Shown here piece after piece: positions 25,182 through 34,277 of a stretch of DNA of 64,000 nt. The position numbers and the translations under genes are program-made. This DNA comes from Brassicibacter mesophilus (GTDB lineage: Bacteria > Bacillota > Clostridia > Tissierellales > Proteiniboraceae): the NCBI RefSeq assembly GCF_050433385.1, contig NZ_JBNPXI010000016.1, positions 41,913 to 105,912 of the forward strand, given 5' to 3'. Position 1 is the first letter of the stretch. Each line of letters begins with the position of its first letter. The notes under the pieces were generated by a model, which was not told the DNA's origin, did not search any database, and worked only from the letters and a program-made list of their open reading frames with translations.

Positions 25182-25285
25182 AGTCATTTCTCCTTCATCA
25201 TAATATATCTAAATACTTTTTGAAATACAATTTACAATCGAGCGCTAATTAAGAACTATAAAGTTTTAAGAGAACAACGGCTAAT

Positions 25286-25702
25286 TTACACAATGTTTAT
25301 CAGTTTCTCCAATGCGATTAAGCTATGCTCCCATTTTAAGCATTCTTTTGCTTCAATATATGAATACCATTTATATTCCTCATGCTCATCAGACAGCTTT
25401 ATTTTTGAAACATTGCAAACTTCAACAGCAAAGCAAATATCTGTCATATTCATTAATTCGCCGTGTTTAACTTCTTTATATGTAAATGTATAGTCTAAAT
25501 CTATAATATTCTTTATATCGGTTATACCTGTTTCCTCAAATATCTCTCTTACTACTGCTTCTCTTGGATCTTCACCAATTTCAATCCCGCCACAGACAGG
25601 TTGATAGTAACCGCTTCTTTCTGGTGTCCGCTTTAAAATAAGAACCTTAAAGGATGGATTAGTTGAAAAAACAAATGCTTGTACATTATTTCTTTCTTTC
25701 AT
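25286..25702 (-). CDS. NUDIX hydrolase
   Basis: A 138-residue pyrophosphohydrolase. The Nudix box fits completely: Gly38, Glu44, REIFEETGI at 52-60, with the catalytic glutamates 56 and 57. The N-terminus VQAFVFSTNPSFKVLILKR is typical of dATP- or diadenosine-polyphosphate-type members. AAGGAG precedes the ATG. Substrate not determinable. Confidence 0.88.
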   Translation of the reverse strand: MKERNNVQAFVFSTNPSFKVLILKRTPERSGYYQPVCGGIEIGEDPREAVVREIFEETGITDIKNIIDLDYTFTYKEVKHGELMNMTDICFAVEVCNVSKIKLSDEHEEYKWYSYIEAKECLKWEHSLIALEKLINIV

Positions 25703-25770
25703 ATATGTGCTCCTTTTTAATATTACTTTTCAATTCATTATTATATTAATCATCTTTTTTTATCTCTAAG

Positions 25771-26736
25771 TTAATAATTCCTAAAAATACTTAACACATA
25801 AATAGTTTGATCTATCTTTCTGTTAATACTACTTCTCCAATTGTCACTTAGCTTATATTTTGACAATGCTTTATCTAAATCCCATAGTCCTTTATCATCG
25901 CTAGAGTTTATTAACCATTGCAATTCATCTCTAAATTCATCATAGAAACCGTCAAAATTAGATAATAATTTCATGACAATAATCCAATCTGATAATTCGC
26001 CAACATTGTCAATTTGATTTGGTTTCTTTGATGGTGTACTGATCTTATAACAAATATTCTTTGGATTAGTATGTAACCAGTGCAGATAATACCTCTGTAT
26101 TTCTTTAGGAATTTTATGTGTATTGTTTGAGTAAAGAGTTAGATTATAAGTAGAGTTAAGTCCAATATATCTATCATGAATGTCAACACCTAGCAGCTTT
26201 TCTCCTATAGAATTTGCTTTAGATTCGCTGTATTTCCCGTCTGAAAAACTCTCTGATAATATATGAATCCATTTTTCACAAATTTCTTTATAACGTTTAT
26301 CACTTGAACCAAAAACTGATAGCTTTGATGATGCAAACAAGGGTGCTCCTGGTTTATACCATTTGTTATCTTCCCACGAATCAGGCCATAGAGATAAATC
26401 ATTTAAAAGACTCTCCATATAATTACATACTCTATCTACTGAATTATCTCCTCTTTTTAATCCAAGATAATTTAAATAATTAACAGACTTTTCTGTAGTA
26501 CTATATTTTTGTTTTATTTTTGAGTTCTGTGAATGAAATCTTCCCCAGCTTCCATCACTTCTTTGTTCATTAACAATATCCTTTACCCATTTACTTTCAT
26601 TAACCTGCTGTCGCAGTTTCTTTATTTCTTTTGAATTTGTGTCCATATTTAAAATTTCAGTTAATATTTTATATTTACACACACTACTAGGTGAATATGT
26701 TAATATCTTTTCTGCCGTTTTTTTATAATTAAACAT
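25771..26736 (-). CDS. Alpha/alpha-toroid (prenyltransferase/squalene cyclase-like) protein of unknown function
   Basis: A 321-residue protein with repeated QW-like segments (EQRSDGSWGRFHS near 60, DLSLWPDSWED, and SSDDKGLWDLDKAL near the end) suggestive of the helical toroid of terpene cyclases and prenyltransferases. No DxDD or other catalytic motif is visible. I do not recognise a specific family; it may be a non-catalytic relative. A second protein of similar plan lies at 36567-37583. AAGGTG precedes the ATG. Confidence 0.6.
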   Translation of the reverse strand: MFNYKKTAEKILTYSPSSVCKYKILTEILNMDTNSKEIKKLRQQVNESKWVKDIVNEQRSDGSWGRFHSQNSKIKQKYSTTEKSVNYLNYLGLKRGDNSVDRVCNYMESLLNDLSLWPDSWEDNKWYKPGAPLFASSKLSVFGSSDKRYKEICEKWIHILSESFSDGKYSESKANSIGEKLLGVDIHDRYIGLNSTYNLTLYSNNTHKIPKEIQRYYLHWLHTNPKNICYKISTPSKKPNQIDNVGELSDWIIVMKLLSNFDGFYDEFRDELQWLINSSDDKGLWDLDKALSKYKLSDNWRSSINRKIDQTIYVLSIFRNY

Positions 26737-26849
26737 AGGACACCTTCTTTCCTATTTAATAAGAGCAAACCATACAAATTATAAGGCTTTTGACACCTTG
26801 GGTAAAAAATTAATAAAATACGTTGCTTTCATAATTTTAAAGTATTCTA

Positions 26850-27701
26850 CTATCGTGGAAGAAACTTAGAATACTGATTGTTAACATTATATTTCTGCCT
26901 CATTTTTGAAAGGAATTGATGAATTCTACTTTTATAGATTTTATCTGCTCCACCTTTTGGATAAAGCTTGCAATAACGATCATAGTATTCTGAATAGTGT
27001 TCATTAATAAATGATAAATACCTCTTTTTTATTCCACATGTTAGATATAGCATACCAGTCAACATGTAGTCTACCTTTGCTTCTGATGCCCACTTCACCA
27101 TAGATTCCAATGAATGTTCATCATCACATAAAAAAGGAAGTATAGGCATTAAATGAAAACCAGTATGTGCTTTTGTAGTCCCTACTTCACTCAATGCCTT
27201 CAGTCTATCAATAGGTAAGCTAGCCCCAGGCTCTACTTTTTTTGAAATATCATTATTTATAGAAGTAATACTTAAAGCAACATTTACATAAGTGTAGCTT
27301 GCTAACTCATCTATTAAATCTAAATCTCTTAAAATCAAGTCTGATTTCGTACTAATAATAATAGGATTCTTATATTTTATCATTATCTTCAATATGTCAC
27401 GCATTATCTTATATTTTTTTTCTACACCTTGATAGCTATCACACACTCCTCCAATATTTATAATATCTTTATTCCAGTTAGGTGATGATAATGTTTTTTC
27501 TAGCTCGTCAGCTATATTGGTTTTAACAAATATTTCACTTTGAAAGCTATCTGAACCTAAATATTTATGGCTGCTTTCTGCATAACAGTATTTACACCCA
27601 TTACTACATCCTCTATAAATATTTAAATCATATTTATATGGTAAGCCACGTCTCTTTAATTCATTTAAGGCTGACTTTGCTTCTATTTCCCTTATTTCCA
27701 A
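26850..27701 (-). CDS. SPL-family radical SAM protein
   Basis: A 283-residue protein with the radical SAM cluster motif CSNGCKYC (Cys32, Cys36, Cys39) and the GVCDSYQGVEKKYK and LILRDLDLIDEL features of the spore photoproduct lyase-like group. The family includes DNA repair lyases but most members, like this one, lack the diagnostic lyase cysteine in a region I can identify, so the role is open. Start is a TTG with GAGAGGG. Its 5' end overlaps the 3' end of the upstream membrane hydrolase gene by 41 bp. Confidence 0.82.
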   Translation of the reverse strand: MEIREIEAKSALNELKRRGLPYKYDLNIYRGCSNGCKYCYAESSHKYLGSDSFQSEIFVKTNIADELEKTLSSPNWNKDIINIGGVCDSYQGVEKKYKIMRDILKIMIKYKNPIIISTKSDLILRDLDLIDELASYTYVNVALSITSINNDISKKVEPGASLPIDRLKALSEVGTTKAHTGFHLMPILPFLCDDEHSLESMVKWASEAKVDYMLTGMLYLTCGIKKRYLSFINEHYSEYYDRYCKLYPKGGADKIYKSRIHQFLSKMRQKYNVNNQYSKFLPR

Positions 27702-28212
27702 TAAAATCGCCCTCTCTTTTAATATGTCGTAAATTTTTTCTTTTTAGAAATAATATTACTGCCCATATAACAATACTTATTTCAAATAAAAATGACCAAT
27801 GAAGTACAAAAGATATGATCCAGTGCTGATAATTTGCAGGTATTTTAATAAATACAAATAATTTATTATTAATCGGATATAACCAATTGATTCCACCGGT
27901 TACAGTATCTAATGCTAAATGTATAAACCAATTGATTAAAAACAAATAGTAAATATTTATAGCTCTTTTATCCACTTTAAGCTTTTTCAGCACTATAACT
28001 AAAAAGCAACATATAAAAGCAAATAGTGGAATGTGTGGAAAATAAAAATGATGTAAACTGCTTTTATTATCTATCAGATAGAAATATAGTAAATCAAAGT
28101 CTGGCCATATGCTAAATAAAATACCATATTTAAAATAAGAAATGTTTTCTTTCTTAATTTTATTAAATAGTCTTAACACTACATATCCTGCTGGAGCATG
28201 AGCTATCAGCAT
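27661..28212 (-). CDS. YdjM/DUF457-type membrane-bound metal-dependent hydrolase
   Basis: A 183-residue membrane protein with about five hydrophobic segments. It begins MLIAHAPAGYVV, and has WPDFDLLYF and NWFIHLALDTVTGG, the conserved histidine and aspartate pattern of this family, which is related to phospholipase C-like zinc proteins. Usual roles are unknown. AACGGAGG precedes the ATG. The last 14 codons overlap the radical SAM gene. Confidence 0.8.
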   Translation of the reverse strand: MLIAHAPAGYVVLRLFNKIKKENISYFKYGILFSIWPDFDLLYFYLIDNKSSLHHFYFPHIPLFAFICCFLVIVLKKLKVDKRAINIYYLFLINWFIHLALDTVTGGINWLYPINNKLFVFIKIPANYQHWIISFVLHWSFLFEISIVIWAVILFLKRKNLRHIKREGDFIGNKGNRSKVSLK

Positions 28213-28317
28213 TTCTTTACCTCCGTTCTTTATAATTAATAAAATTTATCTATTAACACTAATCTTACTGATTAAATTTTTTGCTACATTTAGTTAATTT
28301 ACATTATATTTAGTGAC

Positions 28318-28995
28318 TCATCTCAAACTCCTAAAGTAATCTTCACATCTACCTACCCATTTGACTTTATGCTCTTCATCACTTAATATACGGCTAGTTA
28401 GATCACTCACTTTCATAATGTTCTCAGCTTCACACCAATTAATAAATGAGTTATAAGTATCTGGGTTAGCATCATTATCCATATAAATATATACTTCTTT
28501 ATAACCATTAATAACTGCTTGTACTAATCGAGTATGCCCATCTGTTGCCACATATTTATCGTTTGAATTGATTACAGGGATAACAACTTGATCTTCTGAT
28601 TTTAACCAGCTTGAAACATTTGATAGCTTTTCTTCACTAATAGATAATTGAGAAGGACGAATGCTTTCAATAGAGATTTTCTTTACTTTAACAGGATTAT
28701 CATTATAAATTTCTCCGTATGTACATGAAATCGTCTTAAGGAAAGGGTTCCAATACAAGATTTCATCAACAAATGCTATAATAGTCTCATCTTCATGCAT
28801 ATATTCTTTATTCATATAGGTATATAAATCAGCACTTTCAAGGGAATTAATAAACAGCTCACCTGTAGCTAAAACATTATCTTCATTATCAACAGCAATA
28901 TAAAAATTATTACTTTGAAAAGCATTCTTGTCTCGACAGTACTCACGATATTCTTTTGTTGCTCTTTTGAATTTAAGTGAATTAGTATTGACCAT
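28318..28995 (-). CDS. Protein with a ParB/sulfiredoxin-like C-terminal domain, function unknown
   Basis: A 225-residue protein. The middle region IESIRPSQLSISEEKLSNV, the IPVI strand and the DGHTRLVQAVINGY motif match the ParB N-terminal/nuclease-like fold (D-G-x-x-R in place of G-x-x-R). The first 100 residues resemble an acetyltransferase N-terminal half but lack a clear acetyl-CoA loop. No ParA or plasmid genes accompany it, so chromosome partition is unlikely; an enzyme or kinase of this fold is possible. AAAGGAG precedes the ATG. Confidence 0.6.
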   Translation of the reverse strand: MVNTNSLKFKRATKEYREYCRDKNAFQSNNFYIAVDNEDNVLATGELFINSLESADLYTYMNKEYMHEDETIIAFVDEILYWNPFLKTISCTYGEIYNDNPVKVKKISIESIRPSQLSISEEKLSNVSSWLKSEDQVVIPVINSNDKYVATDGHTRLVQAVINGYKEVYIYMDNDANPDTYNSFINWCEAENIMKVSDLTSRILSDEEHKVKWVGRCEDYFRSLR

Positions 28996-29316
28996 AAATA
29001 TTACTCCTTTTCTATATAAAGAATTCTTCTGTCAGTATTATAGATACTGATAAATTTCACAGTTCTAATAGTTGTTTTTTCCAGATATTAAAACAGTTAA
29101 TTTTTTCTTGGATTTACAATAATATTATTCTATTTTTCTACACAATCTCCTTTTTATATTTTGTATATTTAGAAAAAACAAAACCACAAGACATATATAA
29201 TAATGGCTTGTGGCATAATATATTGTTTCGTGTTTTACCTAAGTATTTTTAACTGTCGAATATCATAGTACGACTTATAGTAAAATATATATTTTAATTA
29301 CATCAAAATATCATTA
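28996..29316. other. Intergenic stretch with one terminator, otherwise empty
   Basis: A+T-rich and without reading frames of note. It contains the terminator at 29184-29213 and the upstream region of the ParB-like gene. Confidence 0.6.
29172..29213 (-). terminator. Terminator after the B1-like metallo-beta-lactamase gene
   Basis: Stem CCACAAG/CTTGTGG (29184-29190 with 29207-29213), extended by an inner CAT/ATG, followed on the minus strand by TTTTGTTTTTT. Confidence 0.8.
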
Positions 29317-30168
29317 CTATTTTTGCGTAAATAAATCTAATGTATGGTTCATCAAATTAGTCTTACCCCATTTCCCATGTCCAGGTATAACTATTTCAGT
29401 ATTTTCGAATCTATTAATTACCTTTTTAACTGAATTTGGCCATTCCTTTAAGTTGGCATCTTCAGTATTTCCTAAATCTTCTGAGTCCAAGCTTTTTATC
29501 ATACATCCTCCAAATAATATTTTCTTATTTGGAAAATAGACTACAATGTTATCAGGAGAATGCGATTCTCCAGGATAGTAAATATATATATCTTCTTTCC
29601 CAATTTTTATTTTCTTTTCAGATTGTAATTCAAATACATTTGTAGGCTTTACATATTCTAGATCTTGATAAACCTTATAATATCTTTTATCTTCAGTGCC
29701 CTTAAGCCATTGAAGAAATAGACTTCTTGCATTCTCTCCTCTTTCTTGAATTAGAGACACAGTTGAATCTGAACCATAAACTGATATATTGTTATCAATT
29801 AAACTTCTATTTCCCCCCAAATTATCGAAATGAAACCCTGTATTTATTGCGATTATTTCACGATCACCAATAGTGTTTTTTGACCATTCTAATAATTGTT
29901 TTGTAGCATCAGGTGTATATGGAGTATCTACTAAAACTAAACTTGAATCATCCATTTCGATTAATAGTGAATTTGCAGGCCATGGAAACTTATGTTCAAT
30001 TACATATACTCCATCCTGTATTTTTTCTATATATAAGTCTTTACTAATTTCAAAATATCCATCAGTCTCAGTATTGTTTATCGAATTATCGGCTTTTTTA
30101 GAGCATGCTGAAGTATTTGAGGCCAAAAAAATAAGCATAAAAAATAAAATTATTTGCTTCTTTTTCAT
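29317..30168 (-). CDS. Subclass B1-type metallo-beta-lactamase homologue lacking the first zinc histidine, lipoprotein
   Basis: A 283-residue protein strongly like B1 enzymes such as BcII in its second half. It keeps His113 and Asp115 (standard His118 and Asp120), His203 (His196) in GESHSPDNIVV, Cys222 (Cys221) in LFGGCMIKS, and His264 (His263) in IPGHG. The expected first histidine (His116) is Gly111: the loop reads NTGFHFDNLGG. The codon is GGG, three changes from a His codon, so a read error is unlikely. A lipoprotein signal ends in SAC (Cys22), as in membrane-bound NDM. Zinc site 1 would be missing a ligand, so beta-lactamase activity may be lost or altered. Confidence 0.88.
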   Translation of the reverse strand: MKKKQIILFFMLIFLASNTSACSKKADNSINNTETDGYFEISKDLYIEKIQDGVYVIEHKFPWPANSLLIEMDDSSLVLVDTPYTPDATKQLLEWSKNTIGDREIIAINTGFHFDNLGGNRSLIDNNISVYGSDSTVSLIQERGENARSLFLQWLKGTEDKRYYKVYQDLEYVKPTNVFELQSEKKIKIGKEDIYIYYPGESHSPDNIVVYFPNKKILFGGCMIKSLDSEDLGNTEDANLKEWPNSVKKVINRFENTEIVIPGHGKWGKTNLMNHTLDLFTQK

Positions 30169-30283
30169 AAAATTATCCCCCGTTTCTTATAATAATTATT
30201 TTTTTCGCTAACAGATTAGTTATTTACAATAATTTCTGTCATATCCTGATATTATTTTTTTATTCTCTGTAGTAATGATGCCT

Positions 30284-31312
30284 CTATTCTCCATGAATCA
30301 TTTCTATAATCTCTGCATTAATAACTTCGGGCTTAAACCAATGAACATAATGCTGTGAATCATCTACAATAATCTGCTCGCTTTTTGTAGACCATCTTAA
30401 TAATCCCTTTTGAATATTTCTTGTAAATTTTGAATCATTATAGTAAGAAGAAGTAATAACCTTTAGAGAAATATCTCCTATATCCTTACTCTCAACTAGC
30501 TTCGATGCATCCATCCTTAACTCTTGAAGATGATTTTTGTTGTTAAGAGTTTTTATAATCATAGCCTCGTCAAGCTCTTTTAATTCGTTTGGAGCTAAAG
30601 AAAGATCATTTTTATAGCTTGTCAGTTTTGAAGAATATATACCTGTAGTTTTAAAGAGAATTCTTGTTATCCCTAGATTGTTTAATGCGTTAATTATGTT
30701 ATTAAACATAGTACTTTTAACAGTTCCATACTTCAAAAAGTATTTTGATGGCCTTTTTTGAGTTACAGTATAATCAGGATTTGATCCATCGATAAGCATT
30801 ACTCCAGCAACTTCATCACTATATAATTGTGCGAACCTCAAAACTTCATTTGCTCCGAAAGAATGTCCGACAAGAATATAAGGGCCCTTCTCTCCAGCTT
30901 TATTAAACAATTCATGTAATTCTCTTGTAATTGTATCAATATCTCTTTCTCCACTAGCTACCTCACTCCATCCATATCCTGGCCTTTCATATACTATAGC
31001 TCTAGTGTATTTTGATATTTCTTTCTGCAATGGATAATAGTCAACATATGGACTTGGTGTTTTCCATCCTGAAGTGAAAACAACTGTCGGTGTGTTATCT
31101 GCTATCCCTTCTCCATATATGTGCATCTTATGTCCATTTATCTCAATTAATCTCCCTACTGGTTGGAACCTATTGCTGTCCATAAACTCGCCAATCTTCT
31201 CATATATCAAACCACCAACCACCAAAATCAATAGTACTAAAACTATAACTTTTCTCTTTCCTCCTCTTTTCTTCTTACTATTATTAAAACATTTTGCACC
31301 AAAAAAATCCAT
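30284..31312 (-). CDS. Membrane-anchored alpha/beta hydrolase
   Basis: About 342 residues. A basic N-terminal stretch and one transmembrane segment (VIVLVLLILVVGGLIY) are followed by an alpha/beta hydrolase with the nucleophile elbow LVGHSFGANEV, a VVFTSGWKTPSP oxyanion loop and a late histidine in DDSQHYVHWF. It acts outside the membrane. The ATG at 31312 (MDFFGAKCF) has CAGGAGG at 9 nt; an in-frame ATG at 31333 would place this site inside the gene. Substrate unknown. It differs from the hydrolase at 12785-13798 and is not a recent duplicate. Confidence 0.82.
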   Translation of the reverse strand: MDFFGAKCFNNSKKKRGGKRKVIVLVLLILVVGGLIYEKIGEFMDSNRFQPVGRLIEINGHKMHIYGEGIADNTPTVVFTSGWKTPSPYVDYYPLQKEISKYTRAIVYERPGYGWSEVASGERDIDTITRELHELFNKAGEKGPYILVGHSFGANEVLRFAQLYSDEVAGVMLIDGSNPDYTVTQKRPSKYFLKYGTVKSTMFNNIINALNNLGITRILFKTTGIYSSKLTSYKNDLSLAPNELKELDEAMIIKTLNNKNHLQELRMDASKLVESKDIGDISLKVITSSYYNDSKFTRNIQKGLLRWSTKSEQIIVDDSQHYVHWFKPEVINAEIIEMIHGE

Positions 31313-31362
31313 ATATTTTTTCCTCCTGAACATTCGCTGAATATAGAATTCAAACTCACTAC

Positions 31363-32721
31363 TTATTCTCTAATATTGCTATTAATCAAAACTAAATCTT
31401 TCCTGCGATATATTCCGAGCAATAATCCGATTAGAGCCATATTAGTAACAAAGTTGGTTCCTCCATAGGAAATAAGAGGCAAAGTAATTCCTAATATAGG
31501 GAATAATCCAATGTTCATTAGTATATTTGCAATTATTTGTAGTGCAAATACTGTTACAATTGAGCTTGCAGCATATTTCCCATATGATGAATGAATTCTT
31601 CCAGTTGCAAGAAACATTCGTATAATTGTTAATGTAGCAATGAAAACTACTATTATTCCAGCAATCCAACCAAATACAGAAACAATATAGGTAAAAATAA
31701 ACTCTGAATTCGCCATTGGAAGCACAAAAGCATCATCTATACCTTTATAGTTAAAATATAGGCCATCTCCTCTTCCAAATAGTTTTGCCCCAGATAATAT
31801 TTTTTGTACAGTGATATATACATATCCACTTGACGTAGGATCACTCTCAGGGTTAAAAAAAGCTTTTATTCTGCATAAATGATAACCACCTGTCATTATC
31901 ATCAAGAATAGGTTTAAAAAAATCCCCCCTATAACACCACCGTATATCCATAATAGAAAGTTATTTCTTTTCCCTTTAAAGTCTTTGCTCATGATAGATA
32001 TTGTAAGCATAACTAAAAAACCACATCCAAGTAGCATGGCATTTGCAAAAGATGGTCGAGTTAGGCACATAAATACGGCTGCTGCTGCCAAAGCAAGTAG
32101 TTTTAACATATCTTTTATATCACCAGTTACCCATTTGTTTAAAAGACCTGAAAATGATATAAGGAAAAAGGGCAATACTATGGATATGGATGTAAATCTA
32201 AATGGACCGATCACGAATTGCGGAAGACCGTTAACATAGCTTGGTGACCATTGTCGAGACACAAATAAGAAAGCAAGAGTAATCACAAAAATATGTAACG
32301 AATACTTTTCAATCTTTGTATAGTCAAAGAAATAGCACATAATGCAAACACCAATTCCTATTAAGGTGTATATTAAATATGACTTAAAAAATTGCTCAAT
32401 CGGAGTTGAAAAAGCACTATCACTTGCAATAGAAAATAAGACACCTGCACCTACTAAAACCATCATGCCAATCAGCATAATAATTGACCATTCTGGTTTT
32501 GGTCTATGAGTTTTATGAAATTCTCTTCCAATTTCAATGGGATTTCCCATACGTTGCACTGCTTTTTTTATCGCATCATCCTCTGTCATTCCGCTATCTA
32601 TGTATTCACCTGTAATTTCATCTATATGTTCTCTCAATTCTCTTGAAATATCCTGATGAATCTTTTTGTATTTTATTTGGCTACATACCGTTTCTAAAAA
32701 TTCAGAAGTATACTTATTCAT
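31363..32721 (-). CDS. FtsW/RodA/SpoVE-family membrane protein with N-terminal regulatory prefix domain
   Basis: About 452 residues. Residues 1-75 form a soluble helical prefix (SRELREHIDEITGEYIDSG...DDAIKKAVQRMGNP) like that found on permeases paired with PadR regulators. About ten transmembrane segments of SEDS type follow. SEDS glycosyltransferases have a catalytic Asp in a HTDFIF-like motif; here it reads MANSEFIF (Glu near residue 340), and the usual EELG after it is VSVFG. The peptidoglycan polymerase activity is therefore doubtful. The ATG at 32721 has AGGAGG at 8 nt and lies inside the 3' end of padR (8 bp overlap), so the two are cotranslated. Confidence 0.85.
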   Translation of the reverse strand: MNKYTSEFLETVCSQIKYKKIHQDISRELREHIDEITGEYIDSGMTEDDAIKKAVQRMGNPIEIGREFHKTHRPKPEWSIIMLIGMMVLVGAGVLFSIASDSAFSTPIEQFFKSYLIYTLIGIGVCIMCYFFDYTKIEKYSLHIFVITLAFLFVSRQWSPSYVNGLPQFVIGPFRFTSISIVLPFFLISFSGLLNKWVTGDIKDMLKLLALAAAAVFMCLTRPSFANAMLLGCGFLVMLTISIMSKDFKGKRNNFLLWIYGGVIGGIFLNLFLMIMTGGYHLCRIKAFFNPESDPTSSGYVYITVQKILSGAKLFGRGDGLYFNYKGIDDAFVLPMANSEFIFTYIVSVFGWIAGIIVVFIATLTIIRMFLATGRIHSSYGKYAASSIVTVFALQIIANILMNIGLFPILGITLPLISYGGTNFVTNMALIGLLLGIYRRKDLVLINSNIRE

Positions 32722-33055
32722 GGCAAGCACCTCCTTTTATGACCTTGTTAACAGCTTCGCTATAGGTGTGCCACTCATTTTGCTTCTCAATTAACAGCTT
32801 GTGACCATCTTTGGTTATGCTGTAATATTTTCGCTTTCGAGCTGACTCAGTATCCTCCCAATACGCCTCAATCATTCCTTGACTCTCTAAAGTATGTAAG
32901 ATTGGATAAAGAGTTCCTTCTTTAAGAGTAAACGTATTATCTGATCGCTGTTCTAATTCCTTAATCATTTGATATCCATACATGTCATTTGTGCTTAGTA
33001 AATTAAGAATTAACATTGTAGTACTTCCTTTAATAAGCTCCTTACTGATTTTCAA
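32714..33055 (-). CDS. PadR-family transcriptional regulator
   Basis: A 113-residue winged-helix repressor: KGSTTMLILNLLSTNDMYGY, FTLKEGTLYPILHTLESQGM (recognition helix and wing) and RKRKYYSITKDGHKLL. Such regulators usually control the gene immediately downstream, here the FtsW/RodA-like protein whose start overlaps its end, and autoregulate. Start is a TTG with GGAGG at 7 nt. The signal is likely to be envelope stress or a cell-wall antibiotic, by analogy with other PadR pairs. Confidence 0.92.
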   Translation of the reverse strand: MKISKELIKGSTTMLILNLLSTNDMYGYQMIKELEQRSDNTFTLKEGTLYPILHTLESQGMIEAYWEDTESARKRKYYSITKDGHKLLIEKQNEWHTYSEAVNKVIKGGACHE

Positions 33056-33179
33056 TCCTATACCTCCTATATCTATGTATCGTATATCTATATATTATTA
33101 TTTGTAATATGCTCTGTCAAGTATAATGTGAAAAAATATCAGCCTTGCATCTCAGGTAAAGAAATTAAGCAACAAAATA

Positions 33180-33214
33180 GAGCCTCAATCAATAATTTAT
33201 ATTGATTCGGCTCT
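33180..33214 (-). terminator. Terminator after the methyltransferase gene at 33251
   Basis: Stem GAGCC/GGCTC and AATCAAT/ATTGATT separated by a small internal loop, with a short A+T loop; followed on the minus strand by TATTTTG. Confidence 0.7.
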
Positions 33215-33250
33215 TATCTTCGTGGTTTTAAGATATAATTTGGATAAAAC

Positions 33251-34126
33251 TTATCTTTTTCTAACTAACAATCCCATTACTTCTGTTGTAGCTTCATATG
33301 GCTTTCCTGTTAAATCACTGTATATACTAATTACTTCAAAACCATATTGTTCAAGTAATGCAGTTATATCTTCAGTAGTATAGCATTGTTCCCATAAGTT
33401 ATAAACCTTGCTGTCTCCACTATCTTCAATGATTATATGCTGCTTTAAAGAAATTTCTTCGTCTTCATAGTAATTTTTGTCTACTAGCTCAATATATGAA
33501 TTTTCACTCCAAAATCCGCCTTTATCATGTATTTTCCAGTCTTTATATATAGAAGTCAATTCTTTGTTGTTTGTTGTCCATACATCAAAAATAAAATACC
33601 CGCCTTTTTTTAAAGCATCATGTACTTTTTTTAGTAATACTCCTCTACTTTCATTTGATAGCACACCAAAATCACAATATATCATTAATGCTGCATTAAA
33701 TTCATCTTTATAATACATATCTAAATAATCCTCATAAATGTATCTTATTGATTGATTATTCCTAATTGCTTCTTCCTTTGCATATTCAATAGACCTTTTT
33801 GAATAATCGATTCCTGTCAAATCCAAACCCAAGTCAGCTAAAATAGATGCATATAGACCTGGACCACACCCTAAATCTAATATTTTAGTATTATCTATTG
33901 TACCTATTTTTGAACTAATCCATTTACATGTCTCCGCTATAGTCTCTCGCTTTCTACTTGCTGCATCTAATGTAGGATTTAAATGTGCATCAAGCATTTG
34001 TTTCGAAATATATTCATCATCCCAAAATTCTTCTTGACTTTTATTCTGCTCAAACAAATTCTTTGGTTTTTTAGCAATGTTAATAGGCTCACTAATTTTA
34101 ATCCTATTGTTCTCTATTATATTCAC
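33251..34126 (-). CDS. Class I SAM-dependent methyltransferase
   Basis: A 291-residue enzyme. Motif I is ILDLGCGPGLYA, strand 2 ends in LTGIDYS, motif II is IRYIYEDYLDM and motif III LKKGGYFIFDVW. A C-terminal antiparallel sheet of about 90 residues follows. It should methylate a small molecule of unknown identity. Start is a GTG with AGAGGTG upstream. Confidence 0.87.
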   Translation of the reverse strand: MNIIENNRIKISEPINIAKKPKNLFEQNKSQEEFWDDEYISKQMLDAHLNPTLDAASRKRETIAETCKWISSKIGTIDNTKILDLGCGPGLYASILADLGLDLTGIDYSKRSIEYAKEEAIRNNQSIRYIYEDYLDMYYKDEFNAALMIYCDFGVLSNESRGVLLKKVHDALKKGGYFIFDVWTTNNKELTSIYKDWKIHDKGGFWSENSYIELVDKNYYEDEEISLKQHIIIEDSGDSKVYNLWEQCYTTEDITALLEQYGFEVISIYSDLTGKPYEATTEVMGLLVRKR

Positions 34127-34277
34127 AATACTACACCTCTTAATTTCTTAAAAAACATATTTTTTCTATTTTTCTTCTTATTATAAAATTATGTTATTTC
34201 GTTAAATAATTCAATTATACTATAACTAAATATTACGCATGATTAGGTATTCTAATTGATGATAAATTATTAGTATT

